The position numbers were made by a program, and so were the translations under genes. A stretch of DNA of 64,000 bases from Hyphomicrobiales bacterium (lineage in GTDB: Bacteria; Pseudomonadota; Alphaproteobacteria; Rhizobiales; Aestuariivirgaceae): assembly GCA_016710435.1 (NCBI GenBank), contig JADJVV010000001.1, forward strand, positions 2,254,501 through 2,318,500, in the 5' to 3' direction. The notes under the pieces were generated by a model, which saw only the letters and a program-made list of their open reading frames with translations, was not told the DNA's origin and made no database searches. Every line of letters begins with the position of its first letter. The first letter of the stretch is position 1. Of this stretch, positions 16,847 to 25,141 are shown piece by piece.

Positions 16847-17727
16847 AAACGCTTCCCCCCGGGATGCAGGCCCATCTCGACAGCGGCACGACCACGCTGT
16901 GCCTGTGCTGGCGGCTGGTCCGTGTCTCCGGCGAGACCTTGGGTTTCACCGACCACGACTGCCCCATCGCTTTCGACGGCACGGTATTCGAAGCCGCCGC
17001 AGGTTTCAGCGGCAGTGAAATCGAATCTTCCCTTGGCCTGTCGGTCGACAACCTCGAGGCCTCGGGCGCGCTGGAATCGGCGCGGCTGGATGAAAACCGT
17101 CTGCGCGCCGGTGAGTTCGATCACGCCACGGTGGAGATCTGGCGGGTCAACTGGTCTGATGTAGCGCAACGCGTGCTGTTGCGCAGGGGCCACCTCGGCG
17201 AAGTGAGCTATGGCGATGGTGCCTTCCATGCGGAGGTGCGCGGGCTGGCGCATTTGTTGGGCCAGACGCGGGGCCGCATCTACCAGCATGGCTGCGATGC
17301 CGAACTGGGCGGCGCGCGCTGTGCAGCCGACATCTCCGCCGCTGCCTTCAGCGCAACAGGCAATGTGCTGGCGGTGGAGGGTGAGATCCTCACCGTTGGC
17401 GGCATTTCCACGGTGGAGGACTGGTTCACGCGGGGAACGGCGGCGTTTCTTTCGGGTGCAGCGACTGGCAAGACATGGCGCGTCAAGCGCCAGCGTCTCA
17501 GTGGCGGTGCCTTGCGCGTGACCCTGTGGCAGCGGCCTCCGGTTCCCATCGCCATTGCCGACAGCGTGAAGCTGACGGCGGGCTGCGACAAGCAATTCGC
17601 CACCTGCTGCGCCAAGTTTGCCAATGGCGTGAACTTCCGCGGCTTCCCCCACATGCCGGGCAATGACTTCCTGTCGCGCGGCGCGCACCAGGGCGACATC
17701 GCCAACACCGGCGGCCGGATTGTTTGA
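16843..17727 (+). CDS. GTA baseplate hub protein (DUF2163, g13)
   Basis: A 294-residue DUF2163 protein, the tail hub. Segments TLCLCWRLVRVSGETLGFTD and RLDENRLRAGEFDHATVEIW belong to the N-terminal domain. The C-terminal domain contains paired cysteines, GCDAELGGARC and AGCDKQFATCCAKFANGVN, then FRGFPHMPGND. In related hub and tail-tip proteins (lambda gpL, RcGTA g13) such cysteines hold an iron-sulfur cluster, so one is likely here. It overlaps both neighbours closely (ATGA at its start). Confidence 0.92.
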   Translation: MKTLPPGMQAHLDSGTTTLCLCWRLVRVSGETLGFTDHDCPIAFDGTVFEAAAGFSGSEIESSLGLSVDNLEASGALESARLDENRLRAGEFDHATVEIWRVNWSDVAQRVLLRRGHLGEVSYGDGAFHAEVRGLAHLLGQTRGRIYQHGCDAELGGARCAADISAAAFSATGNVLAVEGEILTVGGISTVEDWFTRGTAAFLSGAATGKTWRVKRQRLSGGALRVTLWQRPPVPIAIADSVKLTAGCDKQFATCCAKFANGVNFRGFPHMPGNDFLSRGAHQGDIANTGGRIV

Positions 17728-17735
17728 GACATCAC

Positions 17736-18167
17736 ATGACGACAAGAGACGAGATTGTCGCGGCGGCGCGCGGCTGGCTGGGCACGCCATACCGCCACCA
17801 GGCAAGCATCAAGGGTGTGGGCTGTGATTGCCTGGGACTGGTGCGCGGTGTGTGGCGCGAACTCCACGGCACCGAACCGGAGGAACCACCGCCCTATGCG
17901 CCCGGCTGGGCCGAGTCCTGCCGCGATGAAGCCTTGGCCGATGCCGGCTTTCGCCATCTGGTGCCTGCCGCACGCGACAGCATTTCGGCGGGCGATGTGT
18001 TGCTGTTCCGCTGGAAACCGCATCTTCCCGCAAAGCATGCAGCGATTGCCGTTTCGGCGGACCGCATGATCCACGCCCACGATGGGCTCTCCGTGTGCGA
18101 GGTGGCGCTGTCGCCCTGGTGGCGGCGGCAACTCGCCTATGTTTTCAGCTTTCCTGACGTGACCTGA
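17736..18167 (+). CDS. GTA NlpC/P60-type peptidase (g14)
   Basis: A 143-residue cysteine peptidase-like protein. The catalytic Cys is in GVGCDCLGLVRGVW (Cys32 from the ATG) and a histidine follows in PAKHAAIAV, the NlpC/P60 pattern. In the R. capsulatus GTA the counterpart sits in the baseplate and is thought to cut recipient peptidoglycan as DNA is injected. ATG 17736 is chosen over a TTG at 17724 that overlaps the previous stop. Confidence 0.9.
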   Translation: MTTRDEIVAAARGWLGTPYRHQASIKGVGCDCLGLVRGVWRELHGTEPEEPPPYAPGWAESCRDEALADAGFRHLVPAARDSISAGDVLLFRWKPHLPAKHAAIAVSADRMIHAHDGLSVCEVALSPWWRRQLAYVFSFPDVT

Positions 18168-18172
18168 CATCC

Positions 18173-21100
18173 ATGGCAACTGTTGTTCTTCAATATGCGG
18201 GTGCTGCACTCGGCACGCTCATCGGCGGACCCGTGGGCGGGCTGCTGGGCCGCGCGGCGGGTGCCATGGCCGGCAACCTGCTGGACCAGCAACTGTTCGG
18301 CGCCAAGCAGCATCGCGAAGGCCCCCGCCTCTCCAGCTTGCGCGTGATGGCCTCGGAAGAGGGCGCATCGATCCCGGTTCTCTACGGCCGCATGCGGCTC
18401 TCGGGCCAGGTGATCTGGGCAACACAGCTGCTTGAAGATTCCACGACCTCCACCCAGAAGGCATCCGGCAAGGGCGCGCCCAAATCCTCCACCACCAATT
18501 ATGCCTACTACGCCAACTTCGCGGTGGCGCTGTGTGAAGGCGAGATTGACCGCATCGGCCGCGTGTGGGCCGACGGACGCGAGACGGACATCAGCGGCTT
18601 CACCTGGCGGCTCTACACGGGTTCTGAAACGCAGGCGCCCGACAGCCTGATCGAGGCTGTGCAGGGTGCGGGAGCAGCGCCGGCCTACCGTGGCCTCGCC
18701 TATATCGTCTTCGATCGCCTGCCGCTTGCCGAATTTGGCAATCGAATCCCGCAATTGTCGATCGAGGTGATCGGCAAGGGTGGCACTGCGGCGGACCTTG
18801 TGCGTGCCATCAACATCATCCCCGGCTCCACCGAATTCGGATACGACACGGCCATCGTGCAACGGCAGGTGACGGCGGGGCAGGTGGAGAGTGAAAATGC
18901 CCACGTCTCCGCCGAGCGCAGTGACTGGACCATCGCCATGGACCAGTTGCAGGGAGCAGCGCCCAACCTCGGCATGGCTTCGCTGGTGGTGTCTTGGTTC
19001 GGGAATGATTTGCGCTGCAACCAGTGCAGCATCCGCCCCGGCGTCGACAATGCCACCAAGCAGACGGAGGGCGGCACATGGCGTGTCTCCGGCATCGACC
19101 GGAGCGCGGCCCATGAGGTGAGCAAGGTCGATGGCATGCCTGCCTTCGGGGGCACACCTTCCGATGAATCCGTTCTGCACGCCATCGCCGACCTGAAGGC
19201 GCGCGGATTGAAGGTGATGTTCTACCCCTTCGTGCTGATGGATATTGCCGCCGGCAATGCACTGCCGGACCCTTATGGGAGCGCGGTGCAGGGGCACTAT
19301 CCCTGGCGCGGGCGCATCACCACGAGCGTTGCGCCCGGGCGGGCGGGCACACCCGACAAGACTGCCGCTGCGACCGCAGAGATTGCCGCCTTCACCGGAA
19401 CGGCGCTGCCCGGCGATTTCACACCCGCTGGCGAGACCGTGACGTTCAGCGGGACGGCGCAATGGTCGTACCGGCGCATGATCCTGCACTATGCGAAACT
19501 CTGCGCCAGCGCAGGCGGCGTCGATGCATTTCTCGTCGGCAGCGAATTGCGTGGATTGACGACTCTGCGTGACGGTTCATCGTCCTATCCCTTCGTCGCG
19601 GCCTTGCAGGCGCTGGCGGCAGAGGTGAAGACGATCCTGCCCGCGGCGGAGGTTTCTTATGCCGCCGACTGGAGCGAATATTCCGGCCATCAGCCCGCCG
19701 ATGGCACCGGCGATGTGCATTTCCATCTCGATCCACTGTGGGCCTCGCCGCATGTAGGGTTTGTCGGCATTGACAACTATTTCCCGCTCTCCGACTGGCG
19801 CGATGGCGGAAGTCATGCAGATGCCATGGCCGGTTGGTCCTCCATCTATGATCTCGACTATCTTCGCGCGGGCATCGGCGGCGGGGAAGGTTTCGACTGG
19901 TATTATGCCAGTGCGGCAGATCGCGAGGCGCAAGTGCGAACCCCCATCACCGATGGGAGTTATGGCAAGCCCTGGGTGTTCCGCCCGAAGGATATCCGGA
20001 ACTGGTGGCAACAGGCGCATTTCAACCGGCCCGCCGGCAACCAGAGCACCACGCCCACGGCCTGGGTGCCGCAATCCAAAACGATCTGGTTTACCGAGCT
20101 GGGCTGCCCCGCCGTGGACAAGGGAACGAACGGGCCCAACGCCTTCGTCGATGACAAATCGGTCGAGAGCACTATTCCACCCCACTCCGGCGGCCAGCCC
20201 GACGACCTGATCCAGAACCGTTACCTCCGGGCCATGTGCAGCTACTGGGGAACATCCGGCGCGCACAATCCGCTCTCCACCGTCACAGGGGACGCGATGG
20301 TGAATGCCAGCCGCATGTTCTTCTGGGCCTGGGATGCGCGGCCCTATCCCGATTTTCCGGCGCGCACCGACATCTGGAACGACGGCGTCAACCACGCCCG
20401 CGGCCACTGGCTGAACGGCAGGCTGGGGGCGGTGGACCTGGGCGAACTGATCGCGGCGATTTCTGCCCGTTACACACTCGCCGACGCCGACGTGACAGGC
20501 GTGGCGGGACTGATCGACGGTTTCGTGCTTGACCGTCCGATGACGGGGCGTGCGGCACTGGAAGACCTGCTCGCGGCATTCTCCCTCGATGCGGTAGAAA
20601 GCGGCGGGCGCATGATCATCCGCACACGGAGGACCGTTCTGGAGACGGCGGTGGAGCGCGAGGCGCTGGCCGATCCCGGCTCAGGCAAGCCCGTGCTCAG
20701 CCAAACGCGGGCGCAGGAGACAGACCTGCCCTCCGCCGTGCGCATCGGATTTGTCGACTCGGGGCTGGACTACCGCAGCTCCGCCGTGACGCAGGCGCGT
20801 GTAGGGTCTCACAGTTCGCATGAGGTCGCGCTCAATCTGCCTGCTGCCGTCAGCGGCGCGTTGGCGCAGGCGCGTTGTGATGTGACGCTGGAGGAGACCT
20901 GGGCGCAGCGCACGTCGGCCACATTCGCGCTGCCGCCATCATCCCTTGCAGTTGAGCCGGGAGACGTGATCGCCAGCGATGGGCAGCGCTGGCGGATCAC
21001 GGGGATCGCCGATGCCGAAGCGCGCCGGATCGAGGCCGTGTCGCATGAACCCGGCGTCTATGATCCGGCCCCCGCGCTGGCGCGTGTCACTGCGGGTGCA

Positions 21101-22048
21101 TTGGCATCCGTGTTCGCCAAGCCCGACGCGGTGATGATGGACCTTGCCCTTGCGGTGAGTGCCCAGCCCGCCGCGCCCTGGGTTGCGGCACAGGCGTCGC
21201 CCTGGCCGGCGCGGCTCGCCCTGTTGCGCCAGACCAGCCCCGCCGCTTTTGCCTTCAATCGCTTCATCGACAACCAGGCCACCATGGGCCGGACGCAGAG
21301 CGCCCTGCCTGCAGGCGCGCTGGACCGGATCAACGGTGGACCCGTCCTTGACGTGGTGCTGCACCACGGCGCGCTTGCTTCCGTCAGCCGGGCCGAATTG
21401 TTGAACGGCGCCAACGTGGCTGCAATTGGTGATGCGGATACGGGATACGAAATCATCCAGTTCGAACGGGCGACCCTCATCGCCCCCGATACCTACCGTC
21501 TTGCTGGCCTGCTGCGCGGGTTGGCGGGGTCGGCAGCGGAAATGCTGCCGCTGCGCGCCGCCGGCGCGCGCCTGGTATTGCTGAACGGAGCCGCCGTGCA
21601 GACCGGGCCGTCTTTGGCGGAAGCCGCCATGCCATCGACCTGGCGCATCGGCCCGCAAGGCCTTGACCATGGCCACCCCTCATATCTTGAGGTGACGACG
21701 GCGGGCGCGGTGAAGGCGCTGCGGCCCCTGGCCCCCGTGCGTCTGACGGCAAGGGCCGGGAGCGGCGGCGTCACGCTGCACTGGATCCGCCAGACCCGCA
21801 TCGACGGTGACAGTTGGGACCTGGCCGAAGTGCCGCTCGCCGAGGCTGACGAACGCTACACCGTTACAATTCTCAACGGCGCCACCGCCGTGCGCAGCGC
21901 CGACGTTTCTGCCCCGCAGTTCTCCTATGGAAATGCCGAGATGACTTCCGACTTCGGCGGCATGCCGGCGTTGTTCACAGCGCGCGTCTCGCAACTCAGT
22001 TCCGCCTACGGAGCGGGAACGCCTATCGAAAGGACCATTCATGTCTGA
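18173..22048 (+). CDS. GTA tail-tip / host-specificity protein (TIM-barrel domain, g15)
   Basis: A 1291-residue protein, the largest of the cluster, matching the GTA 'megatron' family (glycoside hydrolase/TIM-barrel-like GTA protein). The N-terminus is a glycine- and alanine-rich hydrophobic stretch (LGTLIGGPVGGLLGRAAGAM). EEGASIPVLYGRMRLSGQVI follows, then a TIM-barrel-like region between about residues 430 and 760 (SYAADWSEYSGHQPADGTGD; the segment with IWFTELGCPAVDKGTN), then phage tail-tip modules (HVSAERSDWTIAMDQLQ earlier in the chain; SVRIGFVD-type repeats later). It forms the baseplate tip and spike and probably touches the recipient cell. It overlaps the DUF2793 gene by 8 nt. Confidence 0.93.
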   Translation: MATVVLQYAGAALGTLIGGPVGGLLGRAAGAMAGNLLDQQLFGAKQHREGPRLSSLRVMASEEGASIPVLYGRMRLSGQVIWATQLLEDSTTSTQKASGKGAPKSSTTNYAYYANFAVALCEGEIDRIGRVWADGRETDISGFTWRLYTGSETQAPDSLIEAVQGAGAAPAYRGLAYIVFDRLPLAEFGNRIPQLSIEVIGKGGTAADLVRAINIIPGSTEFGYDTAIVQRQVTAGQVESENAHVSAERSDWTIAMDQLQGAAPNLGMASLVVSWFGNDLRCNQCSIRPGVDNATKQTEGGTWRVSGIDRSAAHEVSKVDGMPAFGGTPSDESVLHAIADLKARGLKVMFYPFVLMDIAAGNALPDPYGSAVQGHYPWRGRITTSVAPGRAGTPDKTAAATAEIAAFTGTALPGDFTPAGETVTFSGTAQWSYRRMILHYAKLCASAGGVDAFLVGSELRGLTTLRDGSSSYPFVAALQALAAEVKTILPAAEVSYAADWSEYSGHQPADGTGDVHFHLDPLWASPHVGFVGIDNYFPLSDWRDGGSHADAMAGWSSIYDLDYLRAGIGGGEGFDWYYASAADREAQVRTPITDGSYGKPWVFRPKDIRNWWQQAHFNRPAGNQSTTPTAWVPQSKTIWFTELGCPAVDKGTNGPNAFVDDKSVESTIPPHSGGQPDDLIQNRYLRAMCSYWGTSGAHNPLSTVTGDAMVNASRMFFWAWDARPYPDFPARTDIWNDGVNHARGHWLNGRLGAVDLGELIAAISARYTLADADVTGVAGLIDGFVLDRPMTGRAALEDLLAAFSLDAVESGGRMIIRTRRTVLETAVEREALADPGSGKPVLSQTRAQETDLPSAVRIGFVDSGLDYRSSAVTQARVGSHSSHEVALNLPAAVSGALAQARCDVTLEETWAQRTSATFALPPSSLAVEPGDVIASDGQRWRITGIADAEARRIEAVSHEPGVYDPAPALARVTAGALASVFAKPDAVMMDLALAVSAQPAAPWVAAQASPWPARLALLRQTSPAAFAFNRFIDNQATMGRTQSALPAGALDRINGGPVLDVVLHHGALASVSRAELLNGANVAAIGDADTGYEIIQFERATLIAPDTYRLAGLLRGLAGSAAEMLPLRAAGARLVLLNGAAVQTGPSLAEAAMPSTWRIGPQGLDHGHPSYLEVTTAGAVKALRPLAPVRLTARAGSGGVTLHWIRQTRIDGDSWDLAEVPLAEADERYTVTILNGATAVRSADVSAPQFSYGNAEMTSDFGGMPALFTARVSQLSSAYGAGTPIERTIHV

Positions 22049-23213
22049 TACACCACGCCTCGGCTTGCCTTGCCTTGCAGCGGCCCAGGCGCAGAAGCAC
22101 GTGACGCACAATGATGCGCTGATGCTGCTCGACAGTCTTGTGCAGGCAGGCGTGAAATCGCGTGCGCTGGCCACCCCGCCGACGGTTCCGGCGCAAGGCG
22201 ACAGTTATCTGGTGGCCGCCACGGCGACGGGTGCATGGTCAACTCGGGAGGGATTGTTTGCCGCCTTCATGGATGGCGATTGGCGCTTCATCGCGCCGCG
22301 CGAGGGCTGGCGCCTGTGGGTCGATGATGAGGACCTGCTGATCGCCTTCGATGGGACCACCTGGCAGAAGGCCGCAGCCGATCCAGCATACCTGCAAAAC
22401 CTCACGCTGCTTGGTGTAAATGCGAGCGCTGATGCCGCGAACCGGTTGAGCGTGGCGAGTCCGGCGACCCTGTTGACCCATGAAGGGGCAGGGCACCAAC
22501 TCAAGATCAACAAGGCGGCAGCGGGCGATACGGCGTCGCTGCTGTTCCAGACCAACTATTCGGCCCGCGCCGAAATGGGCACCACCGGGAACGATGATTT
22601 TCATGTGAAGGTCAGTCCCGATGGATCGAGCTTCCGGGAAGCGCTGACCATTGATGCCACAACGGCGGCAGTGACCGCGCGGCAATCGCTTCGCCTCCTG
22701 CCGAGGGGCTCCGACCCTTCTTTCCCGCAGGATGGCGAACTCTGGTACAGCACTGCCGGCAACAGCTTCCGCAAGCGGCAGAATGGCGTCACCACTGACT
22801 TGCTGCCCGATGCTCCCGCACTCGCCAATGCCACCGCGGCCCTTTCAGCAGATGTGCAGCTTGTGACCAGCAACTCGTTCTATGACGGGCCGACGCTGAC
22901 ACTTGCGGCGGGCACGTGGCTCGTCTCGGGATTTGCGCAGTTTCAGAAAACGACGTCGACGGCATCCTTCGTGACGGCACGGCTTTCTACCGGCACGGTG
23001 CATTACGCGAGCCAGTGCCTGTATCACGGCTCGGTGGCCAACATCACGCTCGGCTTCGCCATGACGGCAGTGATGACGCTTTCAGCGGCCACGACAGTCA
23101 AGCTGCAGATGGCAACCACGGTCGGCATCGCCAACTGCTTGATGAAGGCTGCGGCCCCCAACAATGCCAGCGGCAATACGGCGACTGTGATCAGCGCGGT
23201 TCGCATTCAGTAG
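22041..23213 (+). CDS. DUF2793 tail fibre-like protein
   Basis: A 390-residue protein. The first ~130 residues (RLGLPCLAAAQAQKHVTHND through RLWVDDEDLLIAFDGTTWQK) are a DUF2793 domain, frequent downstream of GTA g15 genes. The rest is beta-rich, with fibre-type text (DGELWYSTAGNSFRKRQNGV) and a C-terminal jelly-roll-like region rich in Ser, Thr and Ala. That suggests a receptor-binding fibre or head spike. The start lies inside the g15 end. Identification of the N-terminal domain is good; the C-terminal function is inferred from composition. Confidence 0.75.
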   Translation: MSDTPRLGLPCLAAAQAQKHVTHNDALMLLDSLVQAGVKSRALATPPTVPAQGDSYLVAATATGAWSTREGLFAAFMDGDWRFIAPREGWRLWVDDEDLLIAFDGTTWQKAAADPAYLQNLTLLGVNASADAANRLSVASPATLLTHEGAGHQLKINKAAAGDTASLLFQTNYSARAEMGTTGNDDFHVKVSPDGSSFREALTIDATTAAVTARQSLRLLPRGSDPSFPQDGELWYSTAGNSFRKRQNGVTTDLLPDAPALANATAALSADVQLVTSNSFYDGPTLTLAAGTWLVSGFAQFQKTTSTASFVTARLSTGTVHYASQCLYHGSVANITLGFAMTAVMTLSAATTVKLQMATTVGIANCLMKAAAPNNASGNTATVISAVRIQ

Positions 23214-23225
23214 CACGGGAACATC

Positions 23226-23450
23226 ATGGACATGAGTGACCTCGAACGGGACATCGGCGGGCTGCAGGCCCGCATGGAAACGGTGGAACAGGAATTGCAG
23301 GCGATCCGCAGCGATGTGCGCGAAATTCGCGATGCGCTGGTGCGCGCCAAGGGCGGCTGGATGGCGATGCTGCTCTTGTTCTCTGCCGCCGCAGCCATGG
23401 GAGCTTGGGCCATGCAGGCCATCTCCCTCGTTGCAGGTGTGCGGCAATGA
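23226..23450 (+). CDS. Small coiled-coil single-pass membrane protein of the GTA lysis module
   Basis: A 74-residue protein. Residues about 3-42 are a heptad-like coiled coil (LERDIGGLQARMETVEQELQ), followed by a transmembrane helix at about 45-68 (MAMLLLFSAAAAMGAWAMQA). It lies directly before the lysozyme gene, sharing an ATGA overlap. A helical rod with one membrane span beside an endolysin resembles a spanin or holin regulator. I do not recognise a named family, so the role is inferred from layout. Confidence 0.65.
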   Translation: MDMSDLERDIGGLQARMETVEQELQAIRSDVREIRDALVRAKGGWMAMLLLFSAAAAMGAWAMQAISLVAGVRQ

Positions 23451-24124
23451 GGATGACGGAAGAGGGCCTCGCACTCATCCGCCGCTTCGAAGGATTGCGG
23501 CATGAAGCCTATCGCGATGCCGTGGGTGTGTGGACGATCGGCTACGGCCATACCAGCGCCGCCGGACCACCGCACGTCTCGCCGGGCCTGCGGCTGAGCG
23601 ATGCGGAAGCAGCCACGGTGCTGACGCGTGATGTGGAAATTTTCGCCGCCGGTGTGCGCAATTGCCTGCGCGTCACGCTTGATGACCATCAGTTCTCCGC
23701 CCTTGTGAGTTTTGCCTACAATGTCGGGCTGGGGAATTTCCGGTCATCAAGCGTGCTGAAGGCCGTCAATGCCGGCGACTGGGAGGCAGTGCCGCGCCGG
23801 TTGAACCGGTGGGTGAAGGCGGGAGGGCGCATCCTTCCGGGCCTTGTGACCCGCCGCGCCGCGGAAGGCGCACTGTTTGCAGGCCCGCATTCCGCCGAAG
23901 ACGCAACGCCGCCACCCGCTTCCCGCCCGGTGGAACAGCTCGATGGAAAGCCGCCAGCGGAAAGCCGGACCCTGTGGGCCGCACTCGCGGCGGCGGTGGC
24001 GGCGGCGGCCCAGGTGGTGCTGGCACCCCGGACCGTGGTTCTTGTCCTGGCCGCTGCCGTGCTGGTGGCGGCCGCATTCATTGTTCAACAGCGCATCAAG
24101 AAACTGAAAGAGGAGGGCGTGTAA
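23447..24124 (+). CDS. GTA-associated lysozyme (GH24) with C-terminal membrane helices
   Basis: A 225-residue endolysin. Residues 1-145 are a T4/P22-type lysozyme domain with the catalytic triad Glu15 (RRFEGL), Asp24 (YRDAVG) and Thr30 (WTIGYGHT). After a Pro-rich linker (about 145-168) come hydrophobic segments at about 170-190 and 192-213, ending in a basic tail QQRIKKLKEEGV. Soluble phage lysozymes lack this tail, so the enzyme may be membrane-tethered until release. It overlaps the previous gene (ATGA) and ends one base into the holin gene (stop 24122-24124, holin ATG at 24124). It would degrade the donor wall to free GTA particles. Confidence 0.88.
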   Translation: MRMTEEGLALIRRFEGLRHEAYRDAVGVWTIGYGHTSAAGPPHVSPGLRLSDAEAATVLTRDVEIFAAGVRNCLRVTLDDHQFSALVSFAYNVGLGNFRSSSVLKAVNAGDWEAVPRRLNRWVKAGGRILPGLVTRRAAEGALFAGPHSAEDATPPPASRPVEQLDGKPPAESRTLWAALAAAVAAAAQVVLAPRTVVLVLAAAVLVAAAFIVQQRIKKLKEEGV

Positions 24125-24576
24125 TGACGATTCCCGTGGCGCTCATCGGAAATCTGGTCGGTGGCCTGATGGGCGGTCCCATCAGCAAGATCCTCGATGC
24201 CTATATCCATGACATTGAATTGCGCCGCAAACTGGAGGCGGACCTGCAGGCGAAGCTCGTGGACCACCTCGGCCATGAAATGGCGCTGGAACAATCCATC
24301 ATCCTGGCGGAGATCAACTCCGACTCCTGGCTGACGAAGACGTGGCGCCCGCTCCTGATGCTGTCGTTCCTCGGGTTCCTCGGGTTTGTGGGACTTGCCC
24401 TGCCGCTGGCGGACCTGATCACCGGGCACACAGTGCCGTTCAATCCGCGCTGGGGCGCTCTGCCGCCCGAATTCTGGAACTTCCTCTCCGTGGGCATCGG
24501 CGGCTATGTGGGCGGGCGCTCGCTGGAGAAGATCGCCAGCGTGGTGCAGGTCGTGGGCCGCCGCAGCAAGGCCTGA
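24124..24576 (+). CDS. Holin-like protein of the three-TM gene-transfer-release family
   Basis: A 150-residue protein. A short hydrophobic N-terminus (VALIGNLVGGLMGG) is followed by a charged helix (about 30-65), then TM segments around 74-100 (LLMLSFLGFLGFVGLALPLA) and 118-135. The segment SWLTKTWRPLLMLSF and the late GIGGYVGGRSLEKIA match the 'holin of 3TMs, for gene-transfer release' family. It would form membrane holes that trigger lysis. It is the last gene of the GTA cluster; 137 bp without a gene follow. Confidence 0.85.
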   Translation: MTIPVALIGNLVGGLMGGPISKILDAYIHDIELRRKLEADLQAKLVDHLGHEMALEQSIILAEINSDSWLTKTWRPLLMLSFLGFLGFVGLALPLADLITGHTVPFNPRWGALPPEFWNFLSVGIGGYVGGRSLEKIASVVQVVGRRSKA

Positions 24577-24599
24577 AAAACTCCACTGAAGCGCCTCTC

Positions 24600-24615
24600 G
24601 TAAACCATTGTTAAC
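24600..24615. promoter_or_regulatory. CtrA-like binding site between the GTA cluster and the PepSY gene
   Basis: GTAA (24600-24603), seven bases ACCATTG, TTAAC (24611-24615) matches the CtrA full-site pattern TTAA-N7-TTAA with one mismatch. CtrA is a conserved alphaproteobacterial regulator and controls GTA genes in some species. The site sits 99 bp ahead of the PepSY gene start, so it would act on that gene if real. Confidence 0.35.
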
Positions 24616-24713
24616 GGTCAATATACACCGCTTTTCGCAGGTGCGGCACTGTTCATGTGGCGTTCAGCTTGGAGAGCCTAAGGCATAGCCCGATCACTGG
24701 GGTGCGGAGTAAA

Positions 24714-25100
24714 ATGATAATTGCGCTGCGAAAGATTGCGACCGTCGGACTGCTGATGCTGAGCACAGCGGGCCTAGTGTCGCTGGCCGTCTCTCCGGCT
24801 GAAGCGGGCCGTTTCCGCCGCCTGCTGCCCCCTGTGCAGCAGGAGGTTCTGCCTCCTGCAGCGGTGGACTTTGCCCAGAATCTGGATGACGGGACGGACA
24901 GCTACGCCACCGACGGCCCCGCCGACCCGGAACTCACCATCCGCCCGCGCGAGGCCGCCCGCATCGCCCGGCAGACGGTTCCCGGCGCAAAAGTGTTGAA
25001 TGTCAGACTCTTGCCCTCGGGCATTTATGCTGTCACCTTGCGTGGAGATGGCAAGCTGACTCGCGTGATGGTGGATGGCCGCAGCGGCGACATTCTCTGA
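24714..25100 (+). CDS. Small exported PepSY-domain protein, candidate FeuN-like modulator
   Basis: A 128-residue protein starting MIIALRKIATVGLLMLSTAG, a signal peptide with probable cleavage near AEAG (about residue 30). The C-terminal half (TIRPREAARIARQTVPGAKV followed by LNVRLLPSGIYAVTLRGDG) looks like a single PepSY domain. ATG 24714 has GGAG a few bases upstream. It lies 41 bp before a FeuP-like response regulator and its kinase. In Sinorhizobium a small periplasmic protein, FeuN, coded just upstream of feuPQ restrains the FeuQ sensor; position and export suggest a similar job here, though homology to FeuN cannot be shown by eye. Confidence 0.65.
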   Translation: MIIALRKIATVGLLMLSTAGLVSLAVSPAEAGRFRRLLPPVQQEVLPPAAVDFAQNLDDGTDSYATDGPADPELTIRPREAARIARQTVPGAKVLNVRLLPSGIYAVTLRGDGKLTRVMVDGRSGDIL

Positions 25101-25141
25101 TCCCGGGCGGTTTGCCCTCCTAGCTGGAGCCCCGGGACAAT

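Larger units (their letters stand above)
8851..24576 (+). mobile_element. Gene transfer agent (GTA) structural and lysis gene cluster
   Basis: Eighteen consecutive plus-strand genes match the R. capsulatus GTA order: small terminase, large terminase, portal, prohead protease, capsid, connector, tail terminator, tail tube, g10, tail assembly chaperone, short tape measure, DUF2460, DUF2163, NlpC/P60 peptidase, giant tail-tip protein, then DUF2793 protein, coiled-coil membrane protein, lysozyme and holin. No integrase, repressor, replication gene, attachment site or flanking tRNA is present, and the tape measure is very short. Both points favour a domesticated GTA over a prophage. All frames are intact. 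Confidence 0.9.

Noticed and set aside
8851..24576. The cluster as an integrated prophage
   Set aside because: No integrase, repressor, replication genes, attachment repeats or tRNA flank were found, and the gene set and short tape measure match a GTA.
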